DNA from: Brienomyrus brachyistius
Lineage: Eukaryota; Chordata; Actinopteri; Osteoglossiformes; Mormyridae
Direction: 5' to 3'
Assembly (NCBI RefSeq): GCF_023856365.1
Contig: NC_064548.1
Coordinates: forward strand, 5,011,501-5,075,500
DNA length: 64,000 nt
The translations under genes and the position numbers were made by a program. Under the pieces are notes generated by a model, which worked only from the letters and a program-made list of their open reading frames with translations, was not told where the DNA came from and did not search any database. This document shows positions 10,642-22,233 of this stretch, piece by piece. Numbering within the stretch: position 1 is the first letter of the stretch; every line of letters begins with the position of its first letter.

Positions 10642-11912
10642 CAAGGGTGTTTATTTATTAACTGAAATAAATAAAAATGACAAAAGAAAAAACGATAACT
10701 AACTGAAACTGTATTGTGCATTGACAAAACTAACTAAAACGTACTGAAACTATAGATGAAAGGTCCTTCGTTTTCATCTGTCAATTTATCTATAAGCCTT
10801 TTGGATTGATATGAAATCGATTTATTTCACTCTAGCAGTTTTACGTGAGCTGGTGGCACCATACACATCTCTGTCCCTCAGTTCTGGTTTACAGTCGGCT
10901 TGTGCTCCATTACCTGGAAAAATGGCGACGACAAAAGTTGGGAGAAGGTGGCAGAGTCTTCTCTGGAATTTCTTTGACTATGACAGAGAGACAGATAAGA
11001 GCAGGTGCATTGTAGAAACAGGTGACAAAATATGTGGGATACGTTTGAATGTCCACTTGAGAAGCTCGCATAAAACGCCTAATCGCGAGTACCTTGACCA
11101 AGTAGCCTCTCTGATTAGCTCCCCCAAAAGAGAAGCAACATCCTGGCCAGGTAGCACCAGGAAGGAGGAGACAACCATAATGGACTGCTTTCACCGACGA
11201 TCAAACAGCTGCTGGTTAGTAAATACGCAGGAACACCACAAGCGGGAGGATGCATCGGTAAACATGTTTATTGAGACTGGGATGTCTACACGATTATGTG
11301 ACTCAGTTGCTTTCAAAAAGTCCAGCTATTCTCTCGAACCAAAATTCAAATCACCCGGTGCTGCAAGAGTGAATAACCTTATTGGAGCTAAGATGGATGA
11401 AGCAAAGCACAAATTGAGAGAGATCATAAAGGACGTGAGGAAGCTGACTCTTTGTGTAGATGGTTGGAAAAAGAGAGGATTAACAGTATCTTTCATGGGT
11501 GTGTCAGCATGCTTTTATCATCCACCCAGAGGCCAGGTTTACCATGCTCTGCTTAACCTACACCGAATGGAGCACCCACATACTGGAGAGTCCATTGCTC
11601 GCTGTATTGACGAGACATTGGATGCATGGGGTATAGGAGAAGACAAGGTGCTACTCATTGTGACAGATAATGGGTCCAACATCATCAAAGCTGTGCGGCT
11701 GCTTAGGGACAGAGGCCAAGAACAAAGTGAGGAGTCCACAGATGGTTCACGGGCTCAGCCAGGAGGTGCTGGAGAAGGTCTGGATGAATTGTGGATCGAA
11801 TCAGAGTCAGAGGACACAGACGAGGAGGATGAGGAGATTGGAGAGACTGGAGACCTTGGTGAGTGAGGTTATAATGCCAAATACATTAGTCTTATTGATT
11901 TATTATTTTATT

Positions 11913-11916
<4 letters not shown>

Positions 11917-11955
<39 letters not shown>
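11917..11955. repeat. (TA)n microsatellite
   Basis: About 39 bp of TA repeat in the hAT intron. It resembles the TA tracts that flank the Tc1 insertion, which uses TA targets. Confidence 0.9.
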
Positions 11956-11958
<3 letters not shown>

Positions 11959-12207
11959 ACAATGATATAACCAGCATTGTAAGCTTTAATTGATATTAAC
12001 TCCATAGAGTTAATAATTCACTTGCTCTCATTTACTCACTTCTATTCAAATCTAAAATGTCCATGCCAAATGGTATACATCTGTTAAAACTAAAAAACTA
12101 AAAAAAAACATCATAGTTATTGTTGTCATAATTTCATTATCTTATATTAAGATTCGTTATAAAGATATTTACATATATTAATATATATATATATATATAC
12201 ATATATA

Positions 12208-13791
12208 CAGTCAGTTCCATAAATATTGGGACATCGACACAATTCTAATCTTTTTGGCTCTATACACCACCTCAATGGATTTAAAATGGAATGAACAAGA
12301 TGTGCTTTAACTGCAGACTTTCAGCTTTAATTTGAGGGTATTTACATACAAATCAGGTGAACGGTGTAGGAATTACAGCAGTTTGTATATCTGCCAAGCA
12401 CTATTTAAGGGACCAAAAGAAATGGGACAAATTAACAACCATAAATCAAACTTTCACTTTTTAATACTTGGTTGCAAATCCTTTGCAGTCAATTACAGCC
12501 TGAAGTCTGGAATGCACAGGCATCATCAAACGCTGGGTTGCATCCCTAGTGATGCTCTGCTAGGCCTCTACTGCAACTGTCTTCTGTTCCTGCTTGTTCT
12601 TGGGGCATTTCCCCTTCAGTTTTGTCTTTAGCAAGTGAAATACACGCTGAATCGGATTCAGGTCAGATGATTGACTTGGCCATTGCATAATATTCCACTT
12701 CTTTGCCTTAAAAAACTCTTTGGTTGCTTTCGCAGTATGCTTCAGGTCATTGTCCATCTGCACTATGAAGCACCGTCCAATGAGTTCTGAAGCATTTGGC
12801 TGAATATGAGCAGATAATATTGCCCGAAACACTTCAGAATTCATCCTGCTGCTTTTGTCAGCAGGCACATCATCAATAAATACAAGGGAACCAGTTCCAG
12901 TGGCAGCCATACATGCCCACGCCATGACACTACCACCACCATACTTCACTGATGATGTGGTATGTTTTGGATCGTGAGCAGTTCCTTTCCTTCTCCATAC
13001 TCTTCTCTTCCCATCACTCTGGTACAAGTTGATCTTTGTCTCATCTGTCCATAGGATGTTGTTCCAGAACTGTAAAGGCTTTTTTAGATGTTGTTTGGCA
13101 AACTCTAATCTGGCCTTCCTGTTTTTGAGGCTCACCAATGGTTTTCATCTTTAGTTGAACCCTCTGTATTCACTCTGGTGAAGTCTTCTCTTGATTGTTG
13201 ACCTTGACACACATACACCTACTTCCTGGAGAGTGTTCTTGATCTGGCCAACTGTTCTGAAGGGGTTTTTCTTCACCAGGGAAAGATTTCTTCGGTCATC
13301 CACCACAGTTGTTTTCCGTGGTCTTGCAACTCTTTTGGTTGCTTGCTTGCTATCTCTCTGATGGGTTTGTTTTTATTTTTCAGCCTAATGACGGCTTGCT
13401 TCACTGATAGTGACAGCTCTTTGCATCTCATCTTGAGAGTTGACAGCAACGGATTCCAAATGCAAATAGCACACTTGAAATGAACTCTAGACCTTTTATC
13501 TGCTCCTTGTAAATTAGATAATGAGGGAATGACACACACTTGGCCATGGAACAGCTGAGCAGCCAATTGTCCCATTACTTTTGGTCCCTTAAAAAGTGGG
13601 TGGCAGATATACAAACTGCTGTAATTCGTACACCGTTCACCTGATTTGTATGTAAGTACCCTCAAATTAAAGCTGAAAGTCTGCAGTTAAAGCACATCTT
13701 GTTTGTTTCATTCGTTTCAAATCCATTGTGGTGGTGTATAGAGCCAAAAAGATTAGAATTGTGTCGATGTCCCAATATTTATGGACCTGAC

Positions 13792-13793
<2 letters not shown>
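12208..13793 (-). mobile_element. Tc1/mariner element with long inverted repeats
   Basis: The ends CAGTCAGTTCCATAAATATT (left) and AATATTTATGGACCTGACTG (right) are inverted, and the inverted arms extend about 200 bp. It lies in TA repeats, and Tc1 elements target TA. It encodes a transposase on the minus strand. It sits wholly inside the intron of the surrounding hAT, so it inserted later. Confidence 0.93.
12560..13437 (-). pseudogene. Tc1 transposase, frameshifted, catalytic Glu lost
   Basis: The N-terminal helix-turn-helix part (MRCKELSLSVKQAVIRLKNK) is read from about 13437. The 192-residue DDE part is in another frame (13138-12560). In it, D32 (WTDETKIN) and D129 (QMDND) are present with the correct 34-residue spacing, but the third position is Q164 (SDLNPIQRVF) instead of Glu. 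Tc1 transposases cut and rejoin DNA with a DD34E triad, so this copy should be dead on that count as well as through the frameshift. Confidence 0.88.

Positions 13794-13796
<3 letters not shown>

Positions 13797-13837
<41 letters not shown>
13797..13837. repeat. (TA)n microsatellite
   Basis: About 40 bp of TA repeat directly right of the Tc1 end, matching the TA tract on its left at 12180-12206. Confidence 0.9.
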
Positions 13838-13840
<3 letters not shown>

Positions 13841-14941
13841 TGTGTTATCCAGTGGAAACAAATTTAGGACAATAAACAGACAAAGTCCTAATTAATAAAT
13901 AATTCTTTATTAAACGGTACCATTCCTATGTGTGTTTTACATTTAATGATAATCAATTATCTATTTGTTTGTCTGCTCTCTCTCTGCTAGATGCCAGATG
14001 ATGGGGAGAACAACAAGTTCCAGAGAATGCCATGCCTGGTCCACACCCTTCAGCTCACCCTGAAAGATACCATTAAGCACCCAAATGCTGATTTGCTCAT
14101 ATCACGAGCAAGAAAGCTGGAGCACGCAGTGAGGAAATCGTCAGTGACAAATGAAGCAACGATCAAAAAGTGTGGCAAAACTCTGGTCCGAGATTGTAGT
14201 ACACGATGGAACAGCACTTTTGATATGCTGAGAAGACTGCAGGAGATCAGAACTGAACTAAACCAAGTGCTTGAGGAGTTGGGCATGGACACACTTCTCA
14301 CAAGCAATTGGGCTAAGCTAGAGAACCTGGTCAAGCTACTTGAGCCCTTTGCCATTCACACAGACCAGCTTCAGAGTGACAGTTAGTCACTCTCACAAGT
14401 AGTGCCATGCCTGCTCAACCTTGAGGTACATCTACTGACAACTACTGCTGCTGGGAAGCAGTTAGCTCAAATGCTGCTGAAGTCCTTGCGAGAACGTTTT
14501 GCTGCCATTCTTAGCCCTGATTCCCCTCAGTTTGATGCTACACCAGCAGCAGCCTGCCTACTCAATACAAGTGTTTCACTGATTCTTCAAACACCAGACA
14601 TGCTGTCACTGAGGAGGGCAGCACAGTCTTTAGTACAGAACCTGGCAGCTCAGTATAACCCAGCAACTCCTTCTCAGTATAACCCTCCAACTCCTTCTCA
14701 GAGTATATTTAATGAGACATCGTTGCAGTTCTGGAGTTCGAGAGGCTGTTTATCCAAAAACTTGCCCCTGTGGCCCTGGGTCTCGTTAGTGCCCCTGCGT
14801 CACAAGCCTTTGTGGAGCACATCTTCTCTGTGTGTGGACTGTTGTCATCTGGCCTGAGGAACAGAACAACCACATCTCTGGATCAGTGTGTTTTCCTCAA
14901 CATCAACAAGAAATTGTTGCTTGACTGAAGTATACCCATTG

Positions 14942-14942
<1 letters not shown>

Positions 14943-14987
<45 letters not shown>

Positions 14988-14998
14988 TACACACACAC
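14943..14998. repeat. (CT)n(CA)n microsatellite
   Basis: CT dinucleotides run from 14943 and change to CA near 14969. They lie just after the hAT transposase stop. Confidence 0.9.
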
Positions 14999-15100
14999 CA
15001 GTTCTTTTGCAGCCAAAAAGGGGAAAAAATGAATCAGTCCTGTTGTGCAATGGTTTTTAAGTTTCTTAATTTTTTTCTCAGATTGAGCTGATTGGGTTTA

Positions 15101-17350
15101 AGAACATAAGAACTATACAAACGAGAGGAGGCCATTCGGCCCATCAAGCTCGCTTGGGGAGAACTAAACTAATAGCTCAGAGTCGTTAAAATCTTATCTA
15201 GCTCTGATTTAAAGGAACCCAAGGATTCAGCTTGCACTACATTATCAGGAAGGCTATTCCATACTCTGACTACACGCTGCGTAAAGAAGTGCTTCCTTAA
15301 ATCCAGCTTGAAATGTTCTCCCGCTAATTTCCACCTATGGCCACGAGTTCGTGTATTTAAACTAATGCTGAAGTAACTATTTGGTTGAACAGCATCCAAA
15401 CCTGTTAGAATCTTATATACCTGGATCATGTCCCCCCTCAATCTCCTTTGCTTGAGACTGAACAGATTTAGCTCAAGTAACCGTTCCTCGTATGACATTC
15501 CTCTAAGACCAGGAATCATTTTTGTGGCCCTACGCTGCACCTTTTCTAAGGCCACAATGTCCTTTTTAAGATATGGTGACCAAACCTGCACACAATATTC
15601 TAGGTGAGGTCTCACCAAGGAATTGTATAATCTTAGCATTACCTCCCTTGACTTAAACTCCACACACCTGGAGATATACCCCAACATCCTATTGGCCTTT
15701 TTTATTGCTACCCCACACTGGCGAGAATGGGACATGGAAGCATCAACATACACACCAAGGTCTTTCTCATGATCAGCTACCTTTATTTCAGTGACACCCA
15801 TGAAATACCTGTACTTTATATTTCTGCTCCCTAGATGGAGTACCTTACATTTATCGACGTTAAATTTCATCTGCCAGGTATCGGCCCAGTCACTAATTAA
15901 ATCAAGATCCCGCTGTAGCTGCTGAGCCACTAATTCAGTATCTGCTACACCACCCACCTTGGTGTCATCTGCAAATTTCACCAGTTTACTGTATATATTG
16001 GTATCCATATCATTTATGTAAATTAGGAACAATAGTGGTCCTAAAATCGAACCCTGCGGTACCCCACTATGAACGCAGGCCCACTGTGACATTGTGCCTC
16101 TTATAACTACTCGCTGTTTCCTATCTGTTAACCAGTTATCAATCCAGGTCGCTACGGTACCTAAAATACCAGTCGCTTTGAGTTTAAGTAGGAGCCTCTT
16201 GTGGGGGACAACATCAAAAGCCTTTTGGAAATCTAAGTAGATGACATCATAGGCCTTCTTATCATCAACTTCCTGAGTAGCTTCCTCAAAAAACTCCAAC
16301 AGATTTGTTAAACAGGATCTACCTCTCCTAAATCCATGCTGGCTATCCCGCAAAATGTTATTGGAGTCCAGGTAATCTATCATTTTCTCTTTGATTAAAG
16401 CCTCCATAACTTTACCAGTTATACAAGTTAGACTGATTGGCCTATAGTTAGACAAATTACTTCTATCCCCTTTTTTGAAAATAGGCGTTATGAAGGCGTG
16501 CTTCCAATCAGAAGGTACCACACCTTCAGATAAGGATTTTTGAAACAGTAAAGTTAAGGGTCGGCAAATAATATCCCTCATCTCTTTTAACACTATAGGT
16601 AAGATGCCATCAGGGCCCTGTGATTTATTTATTTTGAGCTTAGCTAGGCTTTGCAAAACATCTGCTTCAGTTATATATATATTAGCTATAGACAATGCTG
16701 GATAGGTAATAACTGGTAAATTACTAAGGTCCTCAACAGTGAATACCCGTGCAAAACTATCATTGAACTCATTTGCTATATCAATGTCGTTTACTATTAT
16801 AAGACCCTTACTATCCTGCAGATTAGTAATTTCAGGTTTTAGAGCTCTTTTAGAGTTAAAATACTGGAAGAAACTTTTAACGTCATCCTTAGCTTCCAAT
16901 GCAACCATCCTTTCGACATTTCTTTTAGCTCGTCTAATATCATTTTTTAACTCAGCCTGTAGACTTAGATATTCCTGCTTAATTCTGTCATCATCAGTTA
17001 TTTTCCATTGCTGGAACAAAGCCCTTTTCCTCCTTACTTTATGCTTTATTTCCCTAGTAAACCACCTAGGTTGCAATTTCCTAGATTTATTCTTGCTGGA
17101 AACAGGTATGAAGTCCTCTTGCACTTGCAATAATGTGCTTTTAAAAAATTCCCAGGCCTCTTCAACAGTTTTGTTATTTAACTCCATCCAGTTCACAGTT
17201 TCTAGTTTTAGTCTCATACACTTAAAGTCAGCCTTCCTAACATTATATATTTTTGATTTGGACTTAGCTCTTCGAACACTAAACTTAACCTCAAATTTGA
17301 CCATGTTATGATCGCTACTGTCAAGTGGTTCTAAAACGTTTATATTCTTA
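15101..17350 (-). mobile_element. CR1-group LINE, 5' truncated
   Basis: The element is on the minus strand. Its 3' end, at low coordinates, carries the common vertebrate repeat word GGCCATTCGGCCCATCAAGC and finishes in TTCTTATGTTCTTA, like the 8-bp tail repeats of CR1. Its 5' end is cut just before the last endonuclease residues (LDSSDHNMV near 17310). An 11-bp inverted match joins the two ends: GAACATAAGAA at 15102-15112 and TTCTTATGTTC at 17345-17355. Confidence 0.8.
15169..17304 (-). CDS. CR1-type reverse transcriptase, open 711 codons
   Basis: This is one unbroken frame of 711 residues. The first Met lies inside the last block of the endonuclease (SSDHNMV), so this is a truncated protein rather than a natural start. 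RT motifs in order are TPIFKKGDRSNLSNYRPISL, QHGFRRGRSC, VIYLDFQKAFDVVPH (A), HSGVPQGSILGPLLFLIYIN (B) and LVKFADDTKV (C). The C-terminal part (RRATKMIPGLRGMSYEERLL, then FFTQRVVRVWNSLP) is typical of CR1/Rex1/L2-type proteins. The open frame suggests a young insertion. It lacks an endonuclease and a promoter. A host gene is unlikely. Confidence 0.85.
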   Translation of the reverse strand: MVKFEVKFSVRRAKSKSKIYNVRKADFKCMRLKLETVNWMELNNKTVEEAWEFFKSTLLQVQEDFIPVSSKNKSRKLQPRWFTREIKHKVRRKRALFQQWKITDDDRIKQEYLSLQAELKNDIRRAKRNVERMVALEAKDDVKSFFQYFNSKRALKPEITNLQDSKGLIIVNDIDIANEFNDSFARVFTVEDLSNLPVITYPALSIANIYITEADVLQSLAKLKINKSQGPDGILPIVLKEMRDIICRPLTLLFQKSLSEGVVPSDWKHAFITPIFKKGDRSNLSNYRPISLTCITGKVMEALIKEKMIDYLDSNNILRDSQHGFRRGRSCLTNLLEFFEEATQEVDDKKAYDVIYLDFQKAFDVVPHKRLLLKLKATGILGTVATWIDNWLTDRKQRVVIRGTMSQWACVHSGVPQGSILGPLLFLIYINDMDTNIYSKLVKFADDTKVGGVADTELVAQQLQRDLDLISDWADTWQMKFNVDKCKVLHLGSRNIKYRYFMGVTEIKVADHEKDLGVYVDASMSHSRQCGVAIKKANRMLGYISRCVEFKSREVMLRLYNSLVRPHLEYCVQVWSPYLKKDIVALEKVQRRATKMIPGLRGMSYEERLLELNLFSLKQRRLRGDMIQVYKILTGLDAVQPNSYFSISLNTRTRGHRWKLAGEHFKLDLRKHFFTQRVVRVWNSLPDNVVQAESLGSFKSELDKILTTLSY

Positions 17351-17790
17351 TGTTCATGTGTGTCTTTAGTCTACTGGCTATTTTGATTTGTATCAGGCAC
17401 ACTACCTGTATCCAACATCAGAAGCAGTATTACACACATTTTGCACTTAAGCTGCTATCTTGTAGACTGTTGGTTGTTGTGGATAGTTGGTTGTTTAAAA
17501 GTAACTGGATACATTTTTTTTAATGGTATCCTTTGTTGAGTTTTATTAAACAATACTCACTGATCTTTTTGAATCCTGCACCTGACAACCCAGAGTATGA
17601 AAAAACGAAAACTAATACTAAAACTAATAAAAACTAAAATAAAACAAAGCATTTAGAAAAAATTTAAACTAAATAAAACTAGCAAACCTGCTCTAAAAAC
17701 TAATTAAAACTAACTAAATTAAAGGGGAAAAAAGGTCAAAATGAAATAAAACTAAACTATAATTAAAAATCCAAAACTATTATAACCTTG

Positions 17791-18689
17791 ATCTGCACAC
17801 ATTCACACACTCCATAAGATGTCAGATAAATGTAGGATGTACATGCTTGGAAATTAGGAGCCCCATAGAATTCTTTGCTGTCATAGGACTTCTGTCTCAA
17901 ACATCCATTTTTTTTTTTAGACATAATTGCCCCCCCAAAAAAATCTTTCTGGCCCACCCTCTTACTGAGAGCTGGAACCAGACCTTAAAATACCTCTCCC
18001 ACACGCTTTAAACACATTTAAACTTATTTGTAGCGGGGGATCACTGTATTTAGAATGGGTGCATGTCCGTCACCATGCAAATACCAAATTACCAATACAA
18101 AAAAAAAAATTAGACGTGCTTCATTATTTTCAAGTGCAAGAACTTCAAGACATATATAAATAATCATCAACAAAAAGTAATCTAATCAATTATCAGCAAT
18201 TTAAATGTTCTTTCAGTTACAGTGTGTGCTTAATTCTGACAATGCACTTGAAAGGTATTTTAATGATAGTTTGTTCTTTACTTAATATATATTGTTTTTC
18301 TTTTGCCGTTTTATTGAACATTATGATTACGTGAAAGGACCAGTTATAATCTATAGTGAGACGTATAGAACTGAAATACAATAAAATAACAAAATATCAT
18401 TAGTGCACTCCGAACATGTCATTAATGAGCGACATGCACCCACACCGTTTAATAATGTGCCACCGAATTTAGACAGGGTTTTTGTTGGTCTAAAAAGAGC
18501 AACACGCCCACTCAATACTACAATTTTCAAACATAAATATTCAGATTGCAGACTGCATGTCATGGGTTATGTACTGCATACAGGATATATACCTTTCAAA
18601 ACAAGTTTTAACAAAATATATTACAACCACTGCAGAATGTAGATGTATATACATAGATGTCTGGCCATTCATACTAGACCTGCATGAGA
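17791..18689. other. No gene seen
   Basis: AT-rich sequence. The only open frames are short and without recognisable motifs. Confidence 0.5.
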
Positions 18690-20343
18690 CCAGGAAAATC
18701 TGCGATGTGCGATAACGTTATTCAGTATTGCGATGATGATATGACCTGCGATAAATACTTAAGTGCGTATACAGTTCCTATGTTTCTGCTTTAATAGGTT
18801 CTACTAACACAAACCACAAACATTAAATAACCGAAGCCCATTGAACAAAGCAAAATAAATTCTGAGCATGTTTTTATTGAACATAGATTACCTAAACAAT
18901 TAAACAGAACATTAATACAAGACATAAAATTGGTTATAATGTAATTTAGTTTTCTCTTGTTCCTTTTAAAATCTCTCCTAAACAAAAATATCTATGGGAA
19001 AACAAACAAATTATAAATAAATATAAATAAAACATGACAATTTATATCCTATTACAGTAATCAAACCACTTCACTCTACTCAACAAGGTGCACTGATTTG
19101 TGAAGAGGAAAACAAACAGATTAAGGCCACTAAATCAAGAAAAATGAAGACAAAATCATTAGAAAAAAATATCCCCCAATTGATAATTTACTACTATAGT
19201 TATTCCCTTAGGGCAAGTTCTTGGCCAAGAAAACCAGCATATTAACTTTGCTAGGTTTCAAACAGACCCTCTGACATGTTACCACATTCCCTGATGTGCT
19301 AAAGAGCCTCTCAGAGGGTGAGCTAGTGGCAGGTATACAAAGATATTTCTGAGCTAGTTTGCTTAGCTTTGGGTAGGTGACCTGGTGGAGTTTCCACCAA
19401 GGCAAAGGGTCTGCCTCACTGTCAATGGTCGGGGACAGCAAGTAGCTGTTCAGTTCAGCTTCAACAGCTTGCCCCAGCTGCATGGAAGATGGAGTGGGAG
19501 TGGAGCCTGGATTTGTTTTCAGCAAACTGCCCAATGATCGCTTTGCCTTCTTGTCACTTGGTGGATCCATGCTTTGGGCCTCAGTGTTGTCAGAAAGTGT
19601 TCCCTCCTAAAACAGAGAGGCAGTTTAGAATACAATAAAAAAATAGATATGTTCCATCCACATTCAGATAATGCAACATGCGATTACAGTATTCGGGCAT
19701 GTCATAAAATGTGTAACCTAATTACTTTCTGTGCTGTTTCTTCCATTTCTGACATCACCCTTGTCTTGATGTCTTTGACTTTTTCTTTGCTAATGTAGTT
19801 GCCCTTGAACCTGGAGTCACTGAAAGATGCAATGTCCAGTAGTTCTTGTGTTGCTGCGTCATCATACTTTGTAATCATATAATCCAAGATATTTGCTTTT
19901 ATAGTTTTGGTTAAATCAGAGTCATCTACCTTTGAAATGAGGTCTTCAAAAGATGAAGTACAGGTTTAACATATGAAACACTTACATAGCTTTCCCCGGA
20001 AAGAGCATCAGTGAATTCTTGCAAAGGGTGTAACGCCAAGGTTACAGACTCAAGCACATCTAGGTCCTGCCATGAGGGAACCAGATGCCGTGTTTTACGC
20101 TCTGCCAAGAGGACATCAGATAGGGCCTGCCGCTGCTCCAAGACCCTCTCCATCATCTTTTGCCTTGAGCCCCACCTGGTTTTGCATTCTGTGATGAGTA
20201 AATGCTCTGGGAGGTCATGCTCTTGTTGTGCTTCTTTCAGTGCCACCTTCTGCTTCCAGTCGTGTGAGAAATGTCCCACCAATTTTTTGCAAAGTCCAGC
20301 AGCATGGGCAATACGCTGATCATCCTTAGTAGCATTTTCTGGG
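18690..20343 (-). mobile_element. hAT-Ac (ZBED-like) element, partial
   Basis: A left subterminal region with repeated TGCGATG/TGCGATA words (18700-18760) precedes the 3' half of a transposase read on the minus strand (19208-20343). The N-terminal half, with the BED finger, and the opposite inverted end were not found to the right, so the element is truncated or rearranged near 20345. Confidence 0.65.
19208..20343 (-). pseudogene. ZBED-like hAT transposase, C-terminal half
   Basis: From a splice acceptor (CTTCTTCCCAG) at about 20344 the frame reads NATKDDQRIAHAAGLCKKLV, then ITECKTRWGSRQKMMERVLE. A 1-bp frame change near 19935 is followed by DDSDLTKTIKANILDYMITK and MSEMEETAQKV. An intron (about 19607-19734) has GTAATT and TTTTAG ends. 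The final exon holds DPLPWWKLHQVTYPKLSKLA and SSPSERLFSTSGNVV, the hAT dimerisation domain. The transposase is of the family from which ZBED1/ZBED4 host genes derive. It is broken here by the frameshift and the lost 5' half. Confidence 0.82.
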
Positions 20344-21320
20344 AAGAAGACATGAACACACTTAAAACAGCTCAAACCAACCAAGACATATTGTATTGTT
20401 ATTAGTTGTTATGTTAATTACAAAATTGAGATCACTCAGTCATGTCCGTTTTACCAACAGTAGGCTAGTTTCAGAGTTGACCAAGTAATGGGGAAAACAA
20501 ATAATAACTGCCATATTTATACGTGCATATTGCATGTGCTATTTTTTATTCAGATTAATAATATTCAGAAAGTTGCCTAAATGTCATCGGATGCTCATAA
20601 AAAGACCTGTTCAAGAAAGAGCCTTTTCAGATGTATAAACTGAATGACACACTTGCATGGCCCAGACAACATAAACCAGACGTTTCTTTGTCTATAGAAA
20701 ATCACGCGCAACTTCAACTAATGTTCCCGTTAGGCTATAACCCCCTCTAGCGGTACACAATGGAATAGCAATTCTAGTATTGCTTTTGAACAAAATACCC
20801 ATTAAACAATCAAATTGTCACAAAATTCTTGTGTGCGTCACATTCACAGAAGAGGCTCAGTTTTCTTAAAACACTTCCATAGTTTATCTATGCAATCAAA
20901 CCTTATCTCTAAAAATTAAAGCATAGACTTGTCTGTAGGGACTTTAAAGACATTTTGGTAAATTGGTTCCATATGTGTTCTGTAGATTTGTTGCATTTCA
21001 TAGTTCGTTTGATCTTTAAATCCAGTAAACTGTTACAAGATCATTTCTCCTTATAGATTCAAAGATGGACTTTCAACTCTGCAGTTTTTGACCGCGCTGC
21101 AACAGCATTCAAGAGTGTTAGTTCTGGTCTTGTACCACTCTGCTAAGAAGCTGACTGCTGCAGATTTGGAAAGCATGTTCAGACCATATACATATTAAAT
21201 ACACTAAAACACAGTAAATGTTGATGTGATCCACTTAAAGCAGCCTATAAAAATGGTTAATTCATTTTGGTTATATATCTGAATTCTATGTCACTTTTAG
21301 GTTTGTTCAGATCTTCCTGT
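20344..21320. other. No gene seen
   Basis: AT-rich sequence without coding motifs, inverted ends or tandem repeats that I could recognise. Confidence 0.5.
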
Positions 21321-21334
21321 CCAGTAGATGGCAG
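21321..21334 (+). promoter_or_regulatory. CTCF-like site
   Basis: CCAGTAGATGGCAG fits the vertebrate CTCF core consensus CCASYAGRKGGCRS at all 14 positions. The consensus holds about 22 bits, so a chance match in 128 kb of both strands is expected about 0.03 times. No binding data are available, and repeats can carry such words. Confidence 0.4.
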
Positions 21335-21867
21335 TGTGTCGTATTGAGGGAGGAGGTCAGTATTGCGGTTACCAGCGAGCAGGAAGAAGAAGGGAAATAA
21401 TACCGCGAGCGGTTGAACGTTAGTGAGTTGGAGATTTAGAAAATTAATAAATAGCGCAACAAGGTTCAATAGCGAACTGTCTTTTTTTTTAAGCATTGAG
21501 CATAGTATATGTAAAAATTCGGACAGGGATATTGTTTTCTTTTCTCCGGTGAGTTCATTTGGTGATCGCCATGTGCAACTCTAACTAGCATGGTTTTAAA
21601 CTATATGTTGCACAGGCGTAGCATGAAAAGGATGTATATCGTTCATATTCCTAATTTTGCTGTTAACTCGGATGGTTGCTGTATAAATGAGGAAAATTGA
21701 GGTAATAATCACATTTGTGAAAACCCAATTGTCGTTTTTCGTAATTTAGCTTAACTATAGTGCTACGGAAAGCCAGGTTGAAGCCATATTAACCGAGAGA
21801 AATGCTATGCTAGTATGCAGCCAGTAAGGTTTAGTAAATTTTAATTCTAAATTGAAGGGGGGCCAAG

Positions 21868-22233
21868 CTTTGTGATAAACTTTGTCACACTAAAAAATAG
21901 GAATCAACTTGCAGGGGAGGAGGCTTCACCCTAGACTTGTGTAGCAGAAAAAGCAGAAGGTGTGTGTTGCAGGGTTGTTGTGACATTATGCTTACTCTTG
22001 ACCTACTGGGCCTAACAAAGGAAGGGGTTGCTGACGCCCCAGACGGGCTATATAAGCCAGACACAGACAATAGAGTTTGAGCTTCCTCGGGTATGTACTG
22101 TTTGTGCATCTGAGCGGCTCCCGGATCGCGGTCTGTGCAAGGAATAAAGAGAGCGGACTTACAACCATCCTTCGCCTCACGTATGCATCTCTTTCCTCAT
22201 CAACGGACTCGGCGGAGTCTAACTCCAACAAAA
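21868..22233 (+). mobile_element. Probable solo LTR
   Basis: The segment starts TGTGATAAACTTTGTCACAC. It has a TATA box in GGGCTATATAAGCC (about 22047), an AATAAA signal at 22142 in AAGGAATAAAGAGAGC, and ends near ACTCCAACA. This promoter, polyadenylation signal and short downstream layout is that of an LTR. No coding region or second LTR was seen, and the 5-bp duplication is not clear, so the ends are approximate. Confidence 0.5.

Larger units (their letters stand above)
10922..14927 (+). pseudogene. hAT transposase, two exons, 3' frameshift
   Basis: Exon 1 (ATG 10922 to about 11860) starts MATTKVGRRWQS. It holds a divergent finger (CIVETGDKICGIRLNVHLRSSH) and the catalytic-core strand LTLCVDGWKKRGLTVSFMGV, then LLIVTDNGSNIIKAV. 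It ends at a GTGAGT donor at about 11861. Exon 2 starts after TCTCTCTGCTAG at 13990 with the typical MPCLVHTLQLTLKDTI and DCSTRWNSTFDMLRRL. A stop at 14383 and a frame change near 14740 break it. The final dimerisation piece (SQAFVEHIFSVCGLLSSGLR) is read in another frame. Confidence 0.82.
10642..17790 (+). mobile_element. hAT transposon with nested Tc1 and CR1
   Basis: The left end is near 10642 (CAAGGGTGTTTATTTATTAAC) and the right end near 17790 (complement CAAGGTTATAATAGTTTTGG). Both subterminal regions are rich in AACTAAAAC words, as in fish hAT elements. Between them lie a two-exon transposase, a Tc1 element in the intron (12208-13793) and a CR1 LINE after the coding region (15101-17350). 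Without those inserts the hAT is about 3.3 kb. No matching 8-bp duplication was seen, so the outer limits are approximate. Confidence 0.65.

Noticed and set aside
15169..17304. Host gene for the 711-codon frame
   Set aside because: All RT motifs, the CR1-type tail and the endonuclease truncation show a LINE insertion.
16739..17311. 190-codon plus-strand frame
   Set aside because: It lies antisense to the CR1 reverse transcriptase, which has all RT motifs.
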